Positions 30,685-39,934 of a stretch of 64,000 nucleotides of DNA are shown here, piece after piece (the stretch's first letter is position 1; each line of letters begins with the position of its first letter). The position numbers were made by a program, and so were the translations under genes. Under the pieces are notes generated by a model. It was not told the origin of the DNA. It ran no database searches and was given only the letters and a program-made list of their open reading frames with translations. Source of the stretch: Parerythrobacter lacustris (GTDB lineage: Bacteria; Pseudomonadota; Alphaproteobacteria; Sphingomonadales; Sphingomonadaceae); the NCBI RefSeq assembly GCF_024626475.1, contig NZ_JANKHH010000005.1:124001-188000 (forward strand), read 5' to 3'.

Positions 30685-31587
30685 TTACAGCGGGATCGGG
30701 ATCACCTTCGCGCAGAAGGCGCAATCGACCCGTATCATGCCATCCTCGTCGCGCATTTCCAGCAGTTCGGCCTTGCCGAAGCGAGACAGAACCGATCGAT
30801 AATGATCGGCCGAGCAGCGACATCCGCGCCGCAAGGCCGCACCGGGCAGGATGCGCACTTGCGGCTCCTCATGAAACAGCCGCCAGACCAGCGCATCCAT
30901 CGACAAGGTCTCGTCGAGCAGTTCATCGTGGCGGATGCTTCCCGCCATGACCGAGATATGCTCCCAGTCAGGGTGATCGAGCCGGACATGAAGGCGCTCG
31001 CGTGCCTCCTCGCCATCGGGCAAATGCTGGACCAGCACCCCGGCCGCGAGAGTCCGGCCACCCGATGAGCGCACGGCGGCACGGATCATCGTCGGAACTT
31101 GCTCGGACTGCGCAAAATAGGATTCGCATGCCGCCGCCAGCGAGGCTCCTTCGAGGGGGACGATACCCTGGTAGCGACCCGCACCCCCGGCACGATCGAA
31201 AGTGATCGCCAGATAGCCCTTGCCGAACAAAGCGAAGAGCGACGGGTTCGCCCCCAGCGCCGCCAGCCGCTGCGCATCGAAATCGACATAGCCGCGCAGC
31301 TCGCCCGCGCGAAAATCGCACACCAGCAGCCGGACGATCCCGCCCTGAGTCTGCGCCTGCATCGTCATCTGCGCGCCGTCTTCCTTGATCAGTCCGCCCA
31401 TCAGCGCGCCGAGCACCACTGCCTCGGCCAGCAAATGCGCGATCGGCGCGGGATAGTCGTGCGCGGAGAGAACCTCCTCGAGCACCGCGTCGAGCCGGAC
31501 GATCCTGCCGCGAGCACTGCGGGAAGGGATCGTGAAATTGAGAACCCGGTCGGAGTAGGTTTCTGTAGCGTCGGGGGCTTGGGTCAT
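30685..31587 (-). CDS. hslO: Hsp33 redox-regulated chaperone
   Basis: A 300-residue protein. DRVLNFTIPSRSARGRIVRLDAV is the N-terminal Hsp33 domain, and the C-terminal redox switch has the four zinc-binding cysteines in RRGCRCSADH and VDCAFCAKVIP. Oxidation releases the zinc and activates holdase function in the cytoplasm. The family is normally 290-300 residues, so the gene is intact. Confidence 0.95.
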   Translation of the reverse strand: MTQAPDATETYSDRVLNFTIPSRSARGRIVRLDAVLEEVLSAHDYPAPIAHLLAEAVVLGALMGGLIKEDGAQMTMQAQTQGGIVRLLVCDFRAGELRGYVDFDAQRLAALGANPSLFALFGKGYLAITFDRAGGAGRYQGIVPLEGASLAAACESYFAQSEQVPTMIRAAVRSSGGRTLAAGVLVQHLPDGEEARERLHVRLDHPDWEHISVMAGSIRHDELLDETLSMDALVWRLFHEEPQVRILPGAALRRGCRCSADHYRSVLSRFGKAELLEMRDEDGMIRVDCAFCAKVIPIPL

Positions 31588-31633
31588 GCGTCACATATGG
31601 GTCGACTGGCGGCAAAAGCCAGCAGCGCAGAGC

Positions 31634-32560
31634 TCACAGTTTCCCGAAGCACCACAGCAGCACCGATTTCTGCGCATGGATGCGGTTCTCGGCCTCGTCG
31701 AACACCACCGATTGCGGTCCTTCGAAGACCGCTTCGGTCACTTCCTCCCCGACATGCGCAGGTAGACAATGGAGGAATATCGCATCGGGTTTTGCCCGCG
31801 CCATCAGCGTTTCATTCACTTGGAAAGGCGCCATTGCCGCCAGTTTGTTGTGGGCATGATCCTGCCCCATCGAAACCCAGGTGTCGGTCACGACCACATC
31901 GGCACCATCCGCCGCCTCTTCTACCGAATTCGTCAGGACGACGCGCGCACCGCGATCTCGCGCCTGCTCGACCCATTGCACTTCTGGCTCATACCCTTGT
32001 GGCGTCGCGATGCGGACATTGAACTTGAACAGCCCCGCCGCCTCGATGATCGAGTGCAGCACATTGTTGCCGTCACCGAACCATGCGACCTCAAGCCCGG
32101 GCAAGGGCTTGCCTTGCTCGATAATCGTCAGCAGGTCGGCGACGATCTGGCATGGATGCGAGGCATCGGTCAGACCGTTGATTACCGGCACCGAGGCATG
32201 GCTCGCCATTTCCTCGATCTTCACATGATCGTCGGTGCGGATCATGATCGCATCGGCCATTCGGCTTAGTACACGTGCGGTATCGGCAATCGATTCGCCG
32301 CGCCCGAGCTGGCTGCTCGCCGCGTCGAGGACCAGCGCGCTGCCGCCCAGCTGCCGCATGGCCATGTCGAAGCTGACCCGCGTCCGTGTAGAGCTCTTCT
32401 CGAAAATCATCGCGAGCACATGGCCGTCGAGCGGCTTGTCGGCATCCTCCTGACCCTTGGGCCAACCGGCGCGCGCCAACTTGCGATCGATCGCATCGGC
32501 GATCATCGCCGCGACTGCATCGGTTCCGGCGTCCGACAGGTCGAGGAAATGCCGCGGCAT
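31634..32560 (-). CDS. argF: ornithine carbamoyltransferase
   Basis: A 308-residue enzyme. Carbamoyl phosphate binding is by [16 protein letters not shown] (S-T-R-T-R), ornithine and transition-state contacts by [13 protein letters not shown] and the C-terminal [13 protein letters not shown]. It makes citrulline from ornithine and carbamoyl phosphate in arginine biosynthesis. The ATG overlaps the argD stop by one base (TAATG), so the two are one operon. Confidence 0.95.
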   Translation of the reverse strand: MPRHFLDLSDAGTDAVAAMIADAIDRKLARAGWPKGQEDADKPLDGHVLAMIFEKSSTRTRVSFDMAMRQLGGSALVLDAASSQLGRGESIADTARVLSRMADAIMIRTDDHVKIEEMASHASVPVINGLTDASHPCQIVADLLTIIEQGKPLPGLEVAWFGDGNNVLHSIIEAAGLFKFNVRIATPQGYEPEVQWVEQARDRGARVVLTNSVEEAADGADVVVTDTWVSMGQDHAHNKLAAMAPFQVNETLMARAKPDAIFLHCLPAHVGEEVTEAVFEGPQSVVFDEAENRIHAQKSVLLWCFGKL

Positions 32561-33750
32561 TACGCTGTCTCGGGCACTTCGAAATCGGCCGCGCCGGCCG
32601 AAAGCTTGTCGAAGAACTCGTCGATCTCGGCGTTGCCGATCACCAGCGGCGGAATCACTCGCAGCGTGTTGTCGCCTGCGGCCACGGTGAGCAGTTGGTA
32701 TTTGTCCCGCAGGTGGACGAAGAACGGGCGGCTTTCGACCTTCATCTTGAGGCCGAGCATCAGCCCTTTGCCGCGCACAAGTTCGAACAGATCGGGGTAA
32801 TTCCCGATGAACTGTTCGAGACGCGACCGAATGCGCTCACCCTTCTCGGCCACTTCGGCGAGGAATTCCTCGTTGGCAACCGCATCCATCACCGCCGTGC
32901 CCGCCGCCATTGCGAGCGGGTTGCCGCCATAGGTCGAGCCATGCGCGCCGAAGCCCATGCCGCGCGCTGCCCTTTCGGTGGCAAGGCAAGCCCCGAGTGG
33001 GAAACCGCCGCCGATTCCTTTCGCCGTCGCGAGGATGTCAGGCTCGATGCCGTAGTGCTCGTAGGCGTAAAGCTTGCCGGTGCGCGCGACCCCGCACTGG
33101 ACCTCGTCGAGCACCAGCATCAGGTCATGCTCGTCCGCCAGCGCACGCAGGCCCTGCATGAATTCATCCGACGCGGGACGGATACCACCCTCGCCCTGGA
33201 TCGGTTCGACGAGGAAGCCCGCCGTGTGCGGACCGATCGCCGCCTTTGCACCTTCGAGATCGTCGAAATCGACATATTTGAACCCGGCGAGCAGCGGCGA
33301 GAACCCGTGGTGCATCTTCTCCTGATTCGATGCGCTGATCGTGGCCATCGTACGGCCGTGAAAAGCGTTCCGGAAGGTGATCAGCTCGAACCGCGTGGTG
33401 TCGCCGGCGTGCTGATGATAAGCGCGCGCGGTCTTGATCGCTGCCTCGACCGCTTCGGCACCCGAATTGGTGAAGAACACCGTATCGGCGAAAGTATTGT
33501 CGACCAGCCGCTGCGCCAGCGCCTCGCCTTGCGGGCTGCCGTAGAGGTTGGAGACATGCATCAGCGTTTCCGCCTGCCGCTGGATCGCGCCGATCAGCCC
33601 TGCGTGGCTGTGGCCGAGCAGATTGACCGCGATGCCGCTGGCAAAATCGAGATAGCGCGTCCCGTCTTCATCGATCAGGTGGCAATGCTCGCCCCTGACA
33701 GGGCGCACGCCGCAGCGCGGATAGACGGGCATGAGAGGGGTGATGGTCAT
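32560..33750 (-). CDS. argD: acetylornithine aminotransferase
   Basis: A 396-residue class III PLP aminotransferase starting [20 protein letters not shown]. Signatures include [82 protein letters not shown] (PLP Lys in TAKGIG) and [15 protein letters not shown]. It converts N-acetylornithine and 2-oxoglutarate to the semialdehyde and glutamate. The frame is open 35 codons upstream, but the conserved N-terminus begins at 33750. Confidence 0.95.
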   Translation of the reverse strand: MTITPLMPVYPRCGVRPVRGEHCHLIDEDGTRYLDFASGIAVNLLGHSHAGLIGAIQRQAETLMHVSNLYGSPQGEALAQRLVDNTFADTVFFTNSGAEAVEAAIKTARAYHQHAGDTTRFELITFRNAFHGRTMATISASNQEKMHHGFSPLLAGFKYVDFDDLEGAKAAIGPHTAGFLVEPIQGEGGIRPASDEFMQGLRALADEHDLMLVLDEVQCGVARTGKLYAYEHYGIEPDILATAKGIGGGFPLGACLATERAARGMGFGAHGSTYGGNPLAMAAGTAVMDAVANEEFLAEVAEKGERIRSRLEQFIGNYPDLFELVRGKGLMLGLKMKVESRPFFVHLRDKYQLLTVAAGDNTLRVIPPLVIGNAEIDEFFDKLSAGAADFEVPETA

Positions 33751-33788
33751 CGCAAAATTTCCGTTCGAATCATCTGTCGCAAAAGCAA

Positions 33789-33813
33789 ATGGCGACCCCG
33801 AGGGAGCCGCCAT
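33789..33813 (-). terminator. possible terminator after the cold-shock gene
   Basis: On the reverse strand ATGGCGGCTCCCTCGGGGTCGCCAT folds into an imperfect hairpin followed by TTGCTTTTG. It lies between the cold-shock gene stop and argD, both on the reverse strand. Confidence 0.4.
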
Positions 33814-33882
33814 CGCTGTTTCGGTCGACCCGGAATGCCCTGTCTTTCGGGGCACCTCAAGTCGCGGTGATCGATCTGTTTC

Positions 33883-34692
33883 CTATCCTTCGACCGGAAC
33901 CAGATTGACCGCCGAATGCTTGCCTCGTCGGTCGACTTCGAGGTCGAACTCATAGCGCTCGCCTTCGTTGATCGCGCTGAGGCCCGAGCGTTCAACCGCG
34001 CTGATATGCACGAATGCGTCAGGCTGGCCGTCATCGCGCACGAGGAAGCCGAAGCCCTTCATCGCGTTGAAGAACTTGACCGTACCGGTCGCTTTCTCCC
34101 CGGTCAGCTCGCGCTGCGGAGCCCCGCCACGATCACCGCCGCGTTCGCCCCGGTCACCACCCCGATCGCCGCGATCGCCGCCGCGCGACTGCACGGGGAT
34201 CACATCGCCGACGATCTGGATGTCCTGCGCGGAAACCTTCCCGCCGCGGTCAACCAGATTGTATTCGAGTTCCTGTCCTTCGGCGAGACCTTCGAGCCCG
34301 GCGCGTTCGACCGCGCTGATGTGGATGAAGACGTCTTCGCCCCCGCCATCCTGCTGAATGAAGCCGAAGCCCTTCTGGCCGTTGAAGAATTTGACCGTGC
34401 CCTTGCCGGTGCCGACGACCTGCGCGGGCATGCGGCTGAAGCCGCCGCCAGCGCCGCCACCAGCGCCGCCGCCGCTGCGCGGCGCGCCTCGGCCGCCACC
34501 GCCGCCGCCGCCAAAGCGATCACCGCCCCCGCCTCCGAAGCGGTCGCCGCCGCCGAAGCGATCACCGCCCCCGCCGCCATAGCTGTCACCGCCAAATCCG
34601 CCCGGCGATCCACCGAACGGATCGAAACCGTCTTCGCCAAAGCCGTCGCGCTTGTCCCGTCCGCGGCCCTTGCGGCCTCTATCGTAACCCAT
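33883..34692 (-). CDS. double cold-shock-domain protein with Gly/Arg-rich N-terminus
   Basis: A 269-residue RNA-binding protein. The N-terminus (about 1-85) is a low-complexity Gly-rich tract with repeated GGDRFGGG units and basic MGYDRGRKGRGRDKRDG. Two cold-shock domains follow: GTVKFFNGQKGFGFIQQDGG..DVFIHISAVERAGL and GTVKFFNAMKGFGFLVRDDG..DAFVHISAVERSGL, each with RNP1 (KGFGFI/L) and RNP2 (VFIHI/AFVHI). A second disordered linker of GDRGDRGGDRG repeats joins them. Two-domain CSPs occur in alphaproteobacteria; the long FG/RGG-like tail is unusual and could favour condensate formation (inference). Confidence 0.92.
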   Translation of the reverse strand: MGYDRGRKGRGRDKRDGFGEDGFDPFGGSPGGFGGDSYGGGGGDRFGGGDRFGGGGGDRFGGGGGGGRGAPRSGGGAGGGAGGGFSRMPAQVVGTGKGTVKFFNGQKGFGFIQQDGGGEDVFIHISAVERAGLEGLAEGQELEYNLVDRGGKVSAQDIQIVGDVIPVQSRGGDRGDRGGDRGERGGDRGGAPQRELTGEKATGTVKFFNAMKGFGFLVRDDGQPDAFVHISAVERSGLSAINEGERYEFDLEVDRRGKHSAVNLVPVEG

Positions 34693-34953
34693 AGTGTAAA
34701 ACGTACCTTCGTAACCCCGCCCAAATTATCGACAATGCAGGCGGCCGGACGGCAGGCCAGACTGACATCTATTGGACTGATCGCGCGTGGCCACCCCTCC
34801 AACAATTCGCGTCCATAGCGCACAACGCGGCGCTAGGCGAATGAATTAGCATCCGGGGCTAGACTGGCGCGAAAGTATGACATTTTCGCAAAGATCGATG
34901 ACTTGCCGAGCGCGCACAGCTGCGGCACACAGCTTGCCGAAGGACAACGAAAT

Positions 34954-35394
34954 ATGAGCGATTTTCGCAGACTGGGTGACCGCATGCTGGTCAGCCCGCA
35001 GATTTCCCTCGCGGATGTCACCGAGGCAAAGCGGCTTGGGGTGACCACGATTGTCAACAACCGGCCCGACGGCGAGTCGCCGGATCAGGTTCCGGGCGCG
35101 GATATTTCGCGGGTGGCGAGCGAAAATGGGCTGGCCTATGTGGCGATTCCCGTGTCGCACGCGGGCTTCAGCCTGCCGCAGGTCGAGGCGATGGCGGAGG
35201 CGATCGGCGGGTCCGAAGGGGCAGTGCTGGCCTATTGCCGTTCCGGCACGCGATCGACATTTTTGTGGGCGCTCGCGCAGGCGAAGGCTGGAATCGACCC
35301 CGACGAAATTTCCACAAGCGCGATGGCCGCCGGATACGATGTGACGCCGATTCGCCCGACCATCGACATGCTCGCCGCAGGCGAGGCAGGCTGA
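34954..35394 (+). CDS. TIGR01244 family sulfurtransferase/phosphatase (DUF442)
   Basis: A 146-residue protein starting MSDFRRLGDRMLVSPQISLA at 34954, behind AAGGAC. VTTIVNNRPDGESPDQVPG is the conserved N-terminal motif and VLAYCRSGTRSTFLWAL holds the C-x5-R catalytic loop of dual-specificity phosphatase-like and Blh-like sulfurtransferases. Related domains oxidise or transfer sulfide-derived sulfur. Alone and cytoplasmic here. Gap 34693-34953 holds no gene. Confidence 0.87.
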   Translation: MSDFRRLGDRMLVSPQISLADVTEAKRLGVTTIVNNRPDGESPDQVPGADISRVASENGLAYVAIPVSHAGFSLPQVEAMAEAIGGSEGAVLAYCRSGTRSTFLWALAQAKAGIDPDEISTSAMAAGYDVTPIRPTIDMLAAGEAG

Positions 35395-35400
35395 CGCGAG

Positions 35401-36825
35401 CTAGTCGCGAAAGTCCAGCGGCGGCGCACGGTCGCCCAGCAGCGAGACATATTCGTAGTCTTTCCCGCGCGAAGCGTCGAATTCGGCGCGCGCGGTCGTC
35501 CGCATTTCGGGATTCGTGAACAGCTCGACCGCCGCCAGCGTCATCGCCTGTGCCGCCAGCTGTGCGCCCTTCGCCCCGATCGAGTTGCCGCTTGCCGCGA
35601 CCGCCTGCCAGCTGTGCGCGCTGGTCCCTGGAACCCAGGTGGCAGTGCGCACGCCGACCGTGGGCGTCGCCCACGAGACATCGCCGACATCGGTCGAGCC
35701 ATAGCCGAGGGTCTTGTCATAAGGCTGGATGCGCGCAGCGCTGTCGAGCGGCTCGGCGGCATCGCCGAAGCTCTTTGAAATCTCTTCCGCCCAGGCGCGC
35801 TCTTCGGCTGTATAGGTAATCCCGCCGAGCTCGCGCAATTTTGCGTCCATCATCTTCGCCAGCGCTTCGTTGACCAGCAGCGGATTGTTGCCGTGGATGA
35901 TCTCCGTCTCGACCGTCGTCCCGGTGCCCAGCGCGGCACCCTTCGCTGTTGCCTCAAGCCGTTCCCACAGCGCGCGCACCTCGTCGGCATCCGAATGGCG
36001 CACATAGTAGAACACCTCGGCAAAATCGGGCACTACATTGGGTGCCGCGCCGCCTTCGGTGATGACGTAGTGGATGCGCGTGTCCATCGTGGTGTGCTCG
36101 CGCATCATGTTGACCATCATGTTCATCGCCTCGACCCCGTCGAGTGCCGAGCGCCCGCGATGGGGTGCACCGGCCGCATGCGCCGAGACCCCGCGAAAGC
36201 GGAATTTGGCCGAGCGATTCGCCAGGGAGGTGCGCGCCGCTGCGCTGTTCTCGTCGTCGGCGTGCCAGTGGATGCTGAAATCGACATCATTGAACAGCCC
36301 GGCGCGGACCATGTAGACCTTGCCCGAGCCGCCCTCTTCCGCCGGCGTGCCGTACAGCCGGATACGCCCCGGGGTGCCAGTCTTCTCGAGCCAGCGCTTG
36401 ACCGCAATGGCTGCCGTCAGCGAGCCGGCCCCGAACAGATTGTGTCCGCAGGCATGGCCGGCGTGCTTGTCCGCCACCGGGTCGCGGCTGGCCGAGCTCG
36501 ACTGGGTGATGCCCGGCAGCGCGTCGAATTCGGCGAGGATCGCGATGACCGGGCCGCCTTCGCCCCATTCGCCGACAAACGCTGTCGGAATGTCCGCCAC
36601 CCCCCGCGTGACAGAGAAGCCCTCCTTCGCCAATTCGTCCTGTAGCAGCCCGCTCGAACGGGTTTCCTGATAGCCGAGCTCGGCCCAGTCCCAGATCTGC
36701 TTGGCGACGCGTTCGGTACGCTCCTCTTGCGCCGCGACTTCAGCGAGCGGATCGACTGGCTGCGCAAATCCGGCGGCGGGCATGGCGAACGCCGAAGTTG
36801 CGGCGAGCAGTGCGAAGAGTTTCAT
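35401..36825 (-). CDS. secreted M20-family amidohydrolase (AbgB-like)
   Basis: A 474-residue metallopeptidase with a signal peptide, MKLFALLAATSAFAMPAAGF. Metal-ligand stretches: HAGHACGHNLFGAGS, TPAEEGGSGKVYM, IHWHADDENSAAA and, near the C-terminus, WVPGTSAHSWQAVAASG. A lid/dimerisation domain (about 210-330) contains FRGVSAHAAGAPHRGRSALD. The overall pattern matches the p-aminobenzoyl-glutamate hydrolase subunit B subfamily, though those are usually cytoplasmic; a periplasmic dipeptide or amide substrate is inferred. Confidence 0.9.
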   Translation of the reverse strand: MKLFALLAATSAFAMPAAGFAQPVDPLAEVAAQEERTERVAKQIWDWAELGYQETRSSGLLQDELAKEGFSVTRGVADIPTAFVGEWGEGGPVIAILAEFDALPGITQSSSASRDPVADKHAGHACGHNLFGAGSLTAAIAVKRWLEKTGTPGRIRLYGTPAEEGGSGKVYMVRAGLFNDVDFSIHWHADDENSAAARTSLANRSAKFRFRGVSAHAAGAPHRGRSALDGVEAMNMMVNMMREHTTMDTRIHYVITEGGAAPNVVPDFAEVFYYVRHSDADEVRALWERLEATAKGAALGTGTTVETEIIHGNNPLLVNEALAKMMDAKLRELGGITYTAEERAWAEEISKSFGDAAEPLDSAARIQPYDKTLGYGSTDVGDVSWATPTVGVRTATWVPGTSAHSWQAVAASGNSIGAKGAQLAAQAMTLAAVELFTNPEMRTTARAEFDASRGKDYEYVSLLGDRAPPLDFRD

Positions 36826-36927
36826 TCCGGCAATCCCCTTTTGCTGGCCACTTTATCGCGCATGGGATGGTGCGCAAGCGCGTTGCGGCCTCTCGACCGG
36901 AACTGACTCTTGTGTCAGTAGAACAGC

Positions 36928-37335
36928 ATGATGCAGCTCGTGCAATTCGGCGGTTCGCTCCTGGCGATTGTCCTGCTCGCCTGGCTTGCGCATAGGCTCG
37001 GGCTGGGAGGCGATCTTCGCATCCGCAGCGAAGACCATGCGCGCGAGCTGGCGGACGAGGCAATGAGCGGTTTCGACCCGGTCGATATCGCGATCGACCG
37101 CGCTGGCTACAGCGCGATCATGCGCGATGCTTCGGGGCACATCTTGTTGCTGCGCCGCCATGGTTCGCATTTTGCCGGCAGGCTGATCACCACCCGCCCG
37201 CAGGCGCGGCTCGACCAGGACCTGCTGACCATCGAAGCGGAGGACAGGCCGTTCGGCACCGTCACGCTCAACCTCGGCAAGGCGGCGCAGGAATGGGCGG
37301 CGAGTCTGCGGCGGCTGGAGAAATCGCGTGCCTGA
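36928..37335 (+). CDS. membrane-anchored hypothetical protein
   Basis: A 135-residue protein with one N-terminal TM helix (FGGSLLAIVLLAWLAHRLGLG) and a soluble cytoplasmic or periplasmic domain containing DIAIDRAGYSAIMRDASGHILLLRRHGSHFAGRLI. No known family is recognised. Its end overlaps the start of the sterol-desaturase-type gene by 8 nt, so it may serve the same membrane process. Confidence 0.7.
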   Translation: MMQLVQFGGSLLAIVLLAWLAHRLGLGGDLRIRSEDHARELADEAMSGFDPVDIAIDRAGYSAIMRDASGHILLLRRHGSHFAGRLITTRPQARLDQDLLTIEAEDRPFGTVTLNLGKAAQEWAASLRRLEKSRA

Positions 37336-38278
37336 ATTCTCGCCGGTCGACTATGCCGTGCCGGGCTTCGTGTTGCTGGTGCTGCTCGAAATGCTGTGGG
37401 CGTGGAAGCAGCGGCCCGAGGCCTACGAGCCGCGCGATACGCTGACCAGCCTAGCCTTCGGGCTCGGCAGCACCGTGGCGGGGCTCGTCACCGGGGGTCT
37501 GTTCCTCGCGCTGTTCCTGTGGGTCTGGCAATACCGCATTTTCGACTTCGGGCCGGAGTGGTGGAGCGTATGGTGGGCGTGGCCGCTGTGCTTCGTGCTT
37601 GACGACCTGAAGTACTACTGGGTCCACCGGTTCGGCCACCGAGTACGGTGGTTCTGGGCCAGCCACGTCAACCACCATTCGAGCCAGCACTACAACCTCA
37701 GCACCGCGCTGCGCCAGACCTGGACCGGCGCGCTGACGCTGGGCTTTGCCTTCGCGCTGCCGCTTGTCCTGCTCGGCTTCCATCCGGTGATGATCGCCAT
37801 CTGCGGCGGATTCAACCTGATCTACCAGTTCTGGATCCACACCGAGGCGATCGGCAAGATGCCGCGCTGGTTCGAGGCGGTGATGAACACGCCGAGCCAC
37901 CACCGCGTCCACCACGCAACCAACCCGCGCTATCTCGACCGGAATTATGCGGGTGTTTTCATCGTGTGGGACAGGCTGTTCGGGACCTTCGAGGAAGAGC
38001 GTCCGGACGAGGAGCGCATCCGCTACGGCATCATCAAGCAGCTCGGCAGCTTCAACCTGCTGTGGTCGGTGTTCCACGAATGGATCGGCATTGCGCAGGA
38101 CATGTGGCGTGCGCCGTGGCGCCACAAGCTGTCCTACCTGATTCGCGAACCCGGCTGGACGCACGACGGCAGCCGCGAGACATCGGATATGATCCGCGCC
38201 CGCTGGCTCGAGCGGACCGGGCGGGCGCAACCTGTGGCTTCTGAAAACGCGATTGCAGCCGGGGAGCGGACCGCCTAA
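37328..38278 (+). CDS. sterol desaturase/fatty acid hydroxylase family protein
   Basis: A 316-residue integral membrane di-iron enzyme starting at GTG 37328. Histidine clusters: YYWVHRFGHRVRWFWASHVNHHSSQHYN and TPSHHRVHHATNPRYLDRNYAG, together giving the HxxxH, HxxHH and HHxxHH boxes. At least four TM helices lie before and between them. Members hydroxylate or desaturate lipids or carotenoids; in a sphingolipid-making host a sphinganine or ceramide hydroxylase is one possibility, not shown here. It overlaps the upstream membrane protein gene by 8 nt. Confidence 0.92.
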   Translation: MPEFSPVDYAVPGFVLLVLLEMLWAWKQRPEAYEPRDTLTSLAFGLGSTVAGLVTGGLFLALFLWVWQYRIFDFGPEWWSVWWAWPLCFVLDDLKYYWVHRFGHRVRWFWASHVNHHSSQHYNLSTALRQTWTGALTLGFAFALPLVLLGFHPVMIAICGGFNLIYQFWIHTEAIGKMPRWFEAVMNTPSHHRVHHATNPRYLDRNYAGVFIVWDRLFGTFEEERPDEERIRYGIIKQLGSFNLLWSVFHEWIGIAQDMWRAPWRHKLSYLIREPGWTHDGSRETSDMIRARWLERTGRAQPVASENAIAAGERTA

Positions 38279-38299
38279 CCTTTACGTAAAGGAGAGGAC

Positions 38300-39886
38300 A
38301 TGGCGGATTACGACATCATCGTCATCGGCGGTGGCAGCGCGGGCAGCGCGGTTGCCGGCAGGCTGGCGGTCGACGGCACGCGGCGGGTGTGCCTGATCGA
38401 AGCAGGCGGGCGGAACAACAATGTCCTGGTCAAGACGCCGGGCTTCATGCCCTTCCTGCTCAAGAATTCGAACTACCGCTACGAGACGGTGCCGCAGAAG
38501 GGCCTCAACGGCCGGATCGGCTACCAGCCGCGCGGCAAGGGGCTGGGCGGGTCATCGGCGATCAACGCCATGGTCTATATCCGCGGCAACCGGTGGGACT
38601 ACGACAACTGGGCCGCGATGGGCTGCACCGGCTGGGCCTATGACGATGTCCTGCCGTATTTCAAAAGGGCGGAGAGCAACGAGCGTGGGGCGGACGAATA
38701 CCACAGTGATGCGGGGCCTTTGTTCGTGTCGGACCAGAAATGGGCCAATCCCACCAGCCATGCATTCGTGAAAAGCGCCGCAGCGCTGCAGCTGCGCGAA
38801 AATGCCGATTTCAATGGCGAGCGGCAGGACGGCTTCGGGCTCTATCAGGTCACCCAGCGGGGCGGCGAGCGCTGGTCTGCAGCGCGCGCCTATGTCGAGC
38901 CGATCCGCGAGCAGGGCAATTTCCACATCCGCACCAAGACGCTGGTCGAGAAGCTGGTGATCGAGAACGGGCGGGTGACCGGCGTAGCGATCCGGCAGGG
39001 CCGCAAGCGCGAGGTGCTCCATGCAAAGGGCGGCGTGGTGCTCAGCGCCGGCGCGTTCAATTCGCCGCAGATACTGATGCTGAGCGGGATCGGCCCGGCC
39101 GCACATCTGAAGGAACACGGGATCGAGGTGGTTCTCGACAAGCCCGAGGTCGGCTCCAACCTGCAGGACCATATCGACTATGTTTCGGGTTGGGAGACCG
39201 AATCGACCGTGCCCATCGGCGATAGCCTGGCCGGCACCGCGCGGATGGCGAAGGCGATCATCGAGCACCGCCGCAAGCGCACCGGGATTATGACCACCCC
39301 CTATGCCGAGGCCGGCGGGTTCTGGAGCGTGATGGCGGATAGCCCCGCGCCCGACGTGCAGTGGCACTTTGTCCCCGCTGTGCTCGAAGACCACGGGCGC
39401 GAGAAGGTGAAGGGGCATGGCTTCTCGCTCCACGCCTGCGTCCTGCGGCCCGAAAGTCGCGGGATGGTACGACTGGGTTCGGGCGACGCGGCGGATGCCC
39501 CGCTGATCGACCCCAACTTCCTCGCCGACGAGCGGGACATGGCGGTGATGCGCGGCGGCGTGCGGCTGTCGCACCGGATCGTCGACAGTGGGCCGCTAGC
39601 CGAATATGCGCCGAAGGATCGTCACCCGGTCGATCTGGCTGACGATGCCGCGCTCGACGAGATGATCCGCAACCGGGCGGACACGGTCTATCATCCGGTC
39701 GGCACCTGCCGGATGGGCGCAGACGATTCCGCTGTGGTCGACCCGGCGCTCAAGGCACGCGGGATCGAGGGTCTGTGGATCGCCGACGCCTCGATCATGC
39801 CCAAGATCGTCAGCGGCAACACCAATGCCCCCTCGATCATGATCGGCGAGCGCTGCGCCGATTTCGTCAAGGCTGCGCTCAAATAG
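38300..39886 (+). CDS. GMC family FAD-dependent oxidoreductase
   Basis: A 528-residue flavoenzyme. The Rossmann motif is IIVIGGGSAGSAVAGRLAVD, GMC signature 1 YQPRGKGLGGSSAINAMVYIRG, signature 2 GAFNSPQILMLSGIGP, and the C-terminal catalytic region YHPVGTCRMG...VSGNTNAPSIMIGERCADF holds the active-site His and Asn. Related to choline and alkanol dehydrogenases; the substrate is probably an alcohol. AAAGGAGAGGAC precedes the ATG, 21 nt after the desaturase gene. Confidence 0.93.
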   Translation: MADYDIIVIGGGSAGSAVAGRLAVDGTRRVCLIEAGGRNNNVLVKTPGFMPFLLKNSNYRYETVPQKGLNGRIGYQPRGKGLGGSSAINAMVYIRGNRWDYDNWAAMGCTGWAYDDVLPYFKRAESNERGADEYHSDAGPLFVSDQKWANPTSHAFVKSAAALQLRENADFNGERQDGFGLYQVTQRGGERWSAARAYVEPIREQGNFHIRTKTLVEKLVIENGRVTGVAIRQGRKREVLHAKGGVVLSAGAFNSPQILMLSGIGPAAHLKEHGIEVVLDKPEVGSNLQDHIDYVSGWETESTVPIGDSLAGTARMAKAIIEHRRKRTGIMTTPYAEAGGFWSVMADSPAPDVQWHFVPAVLEDHGREKVKGHGFSLHACVLRPESRGMVRLGSGDAADAPLIDPNFLADERDMAVMRGGVRLSHRIVDSGPLAEYAPKDRHPVDLADDAALDEMIRNRADTVYHPVGTCRMGADDSAVVDPALKARGIEGLWIADASIMPKIVSGNTNAPSIMIGERCADFVKAALK

Positions 39887-39920
39887 AACGGGGGCCGGAG
39901 CGCAAGCCCCGGCCCCCGTT
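39887..39920. terminator. bidirectional terminator between GMC and TonB-receptor genes
   Basis: AACGGGGGCCGG and CCGGCCCCCGTT form a strong stem with A-rich and T-rich ends on either side. It serves both convergent genes. Confidence 0.8.
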
Positions 39921-39934
39921 CCCGTTGGTTCCGA

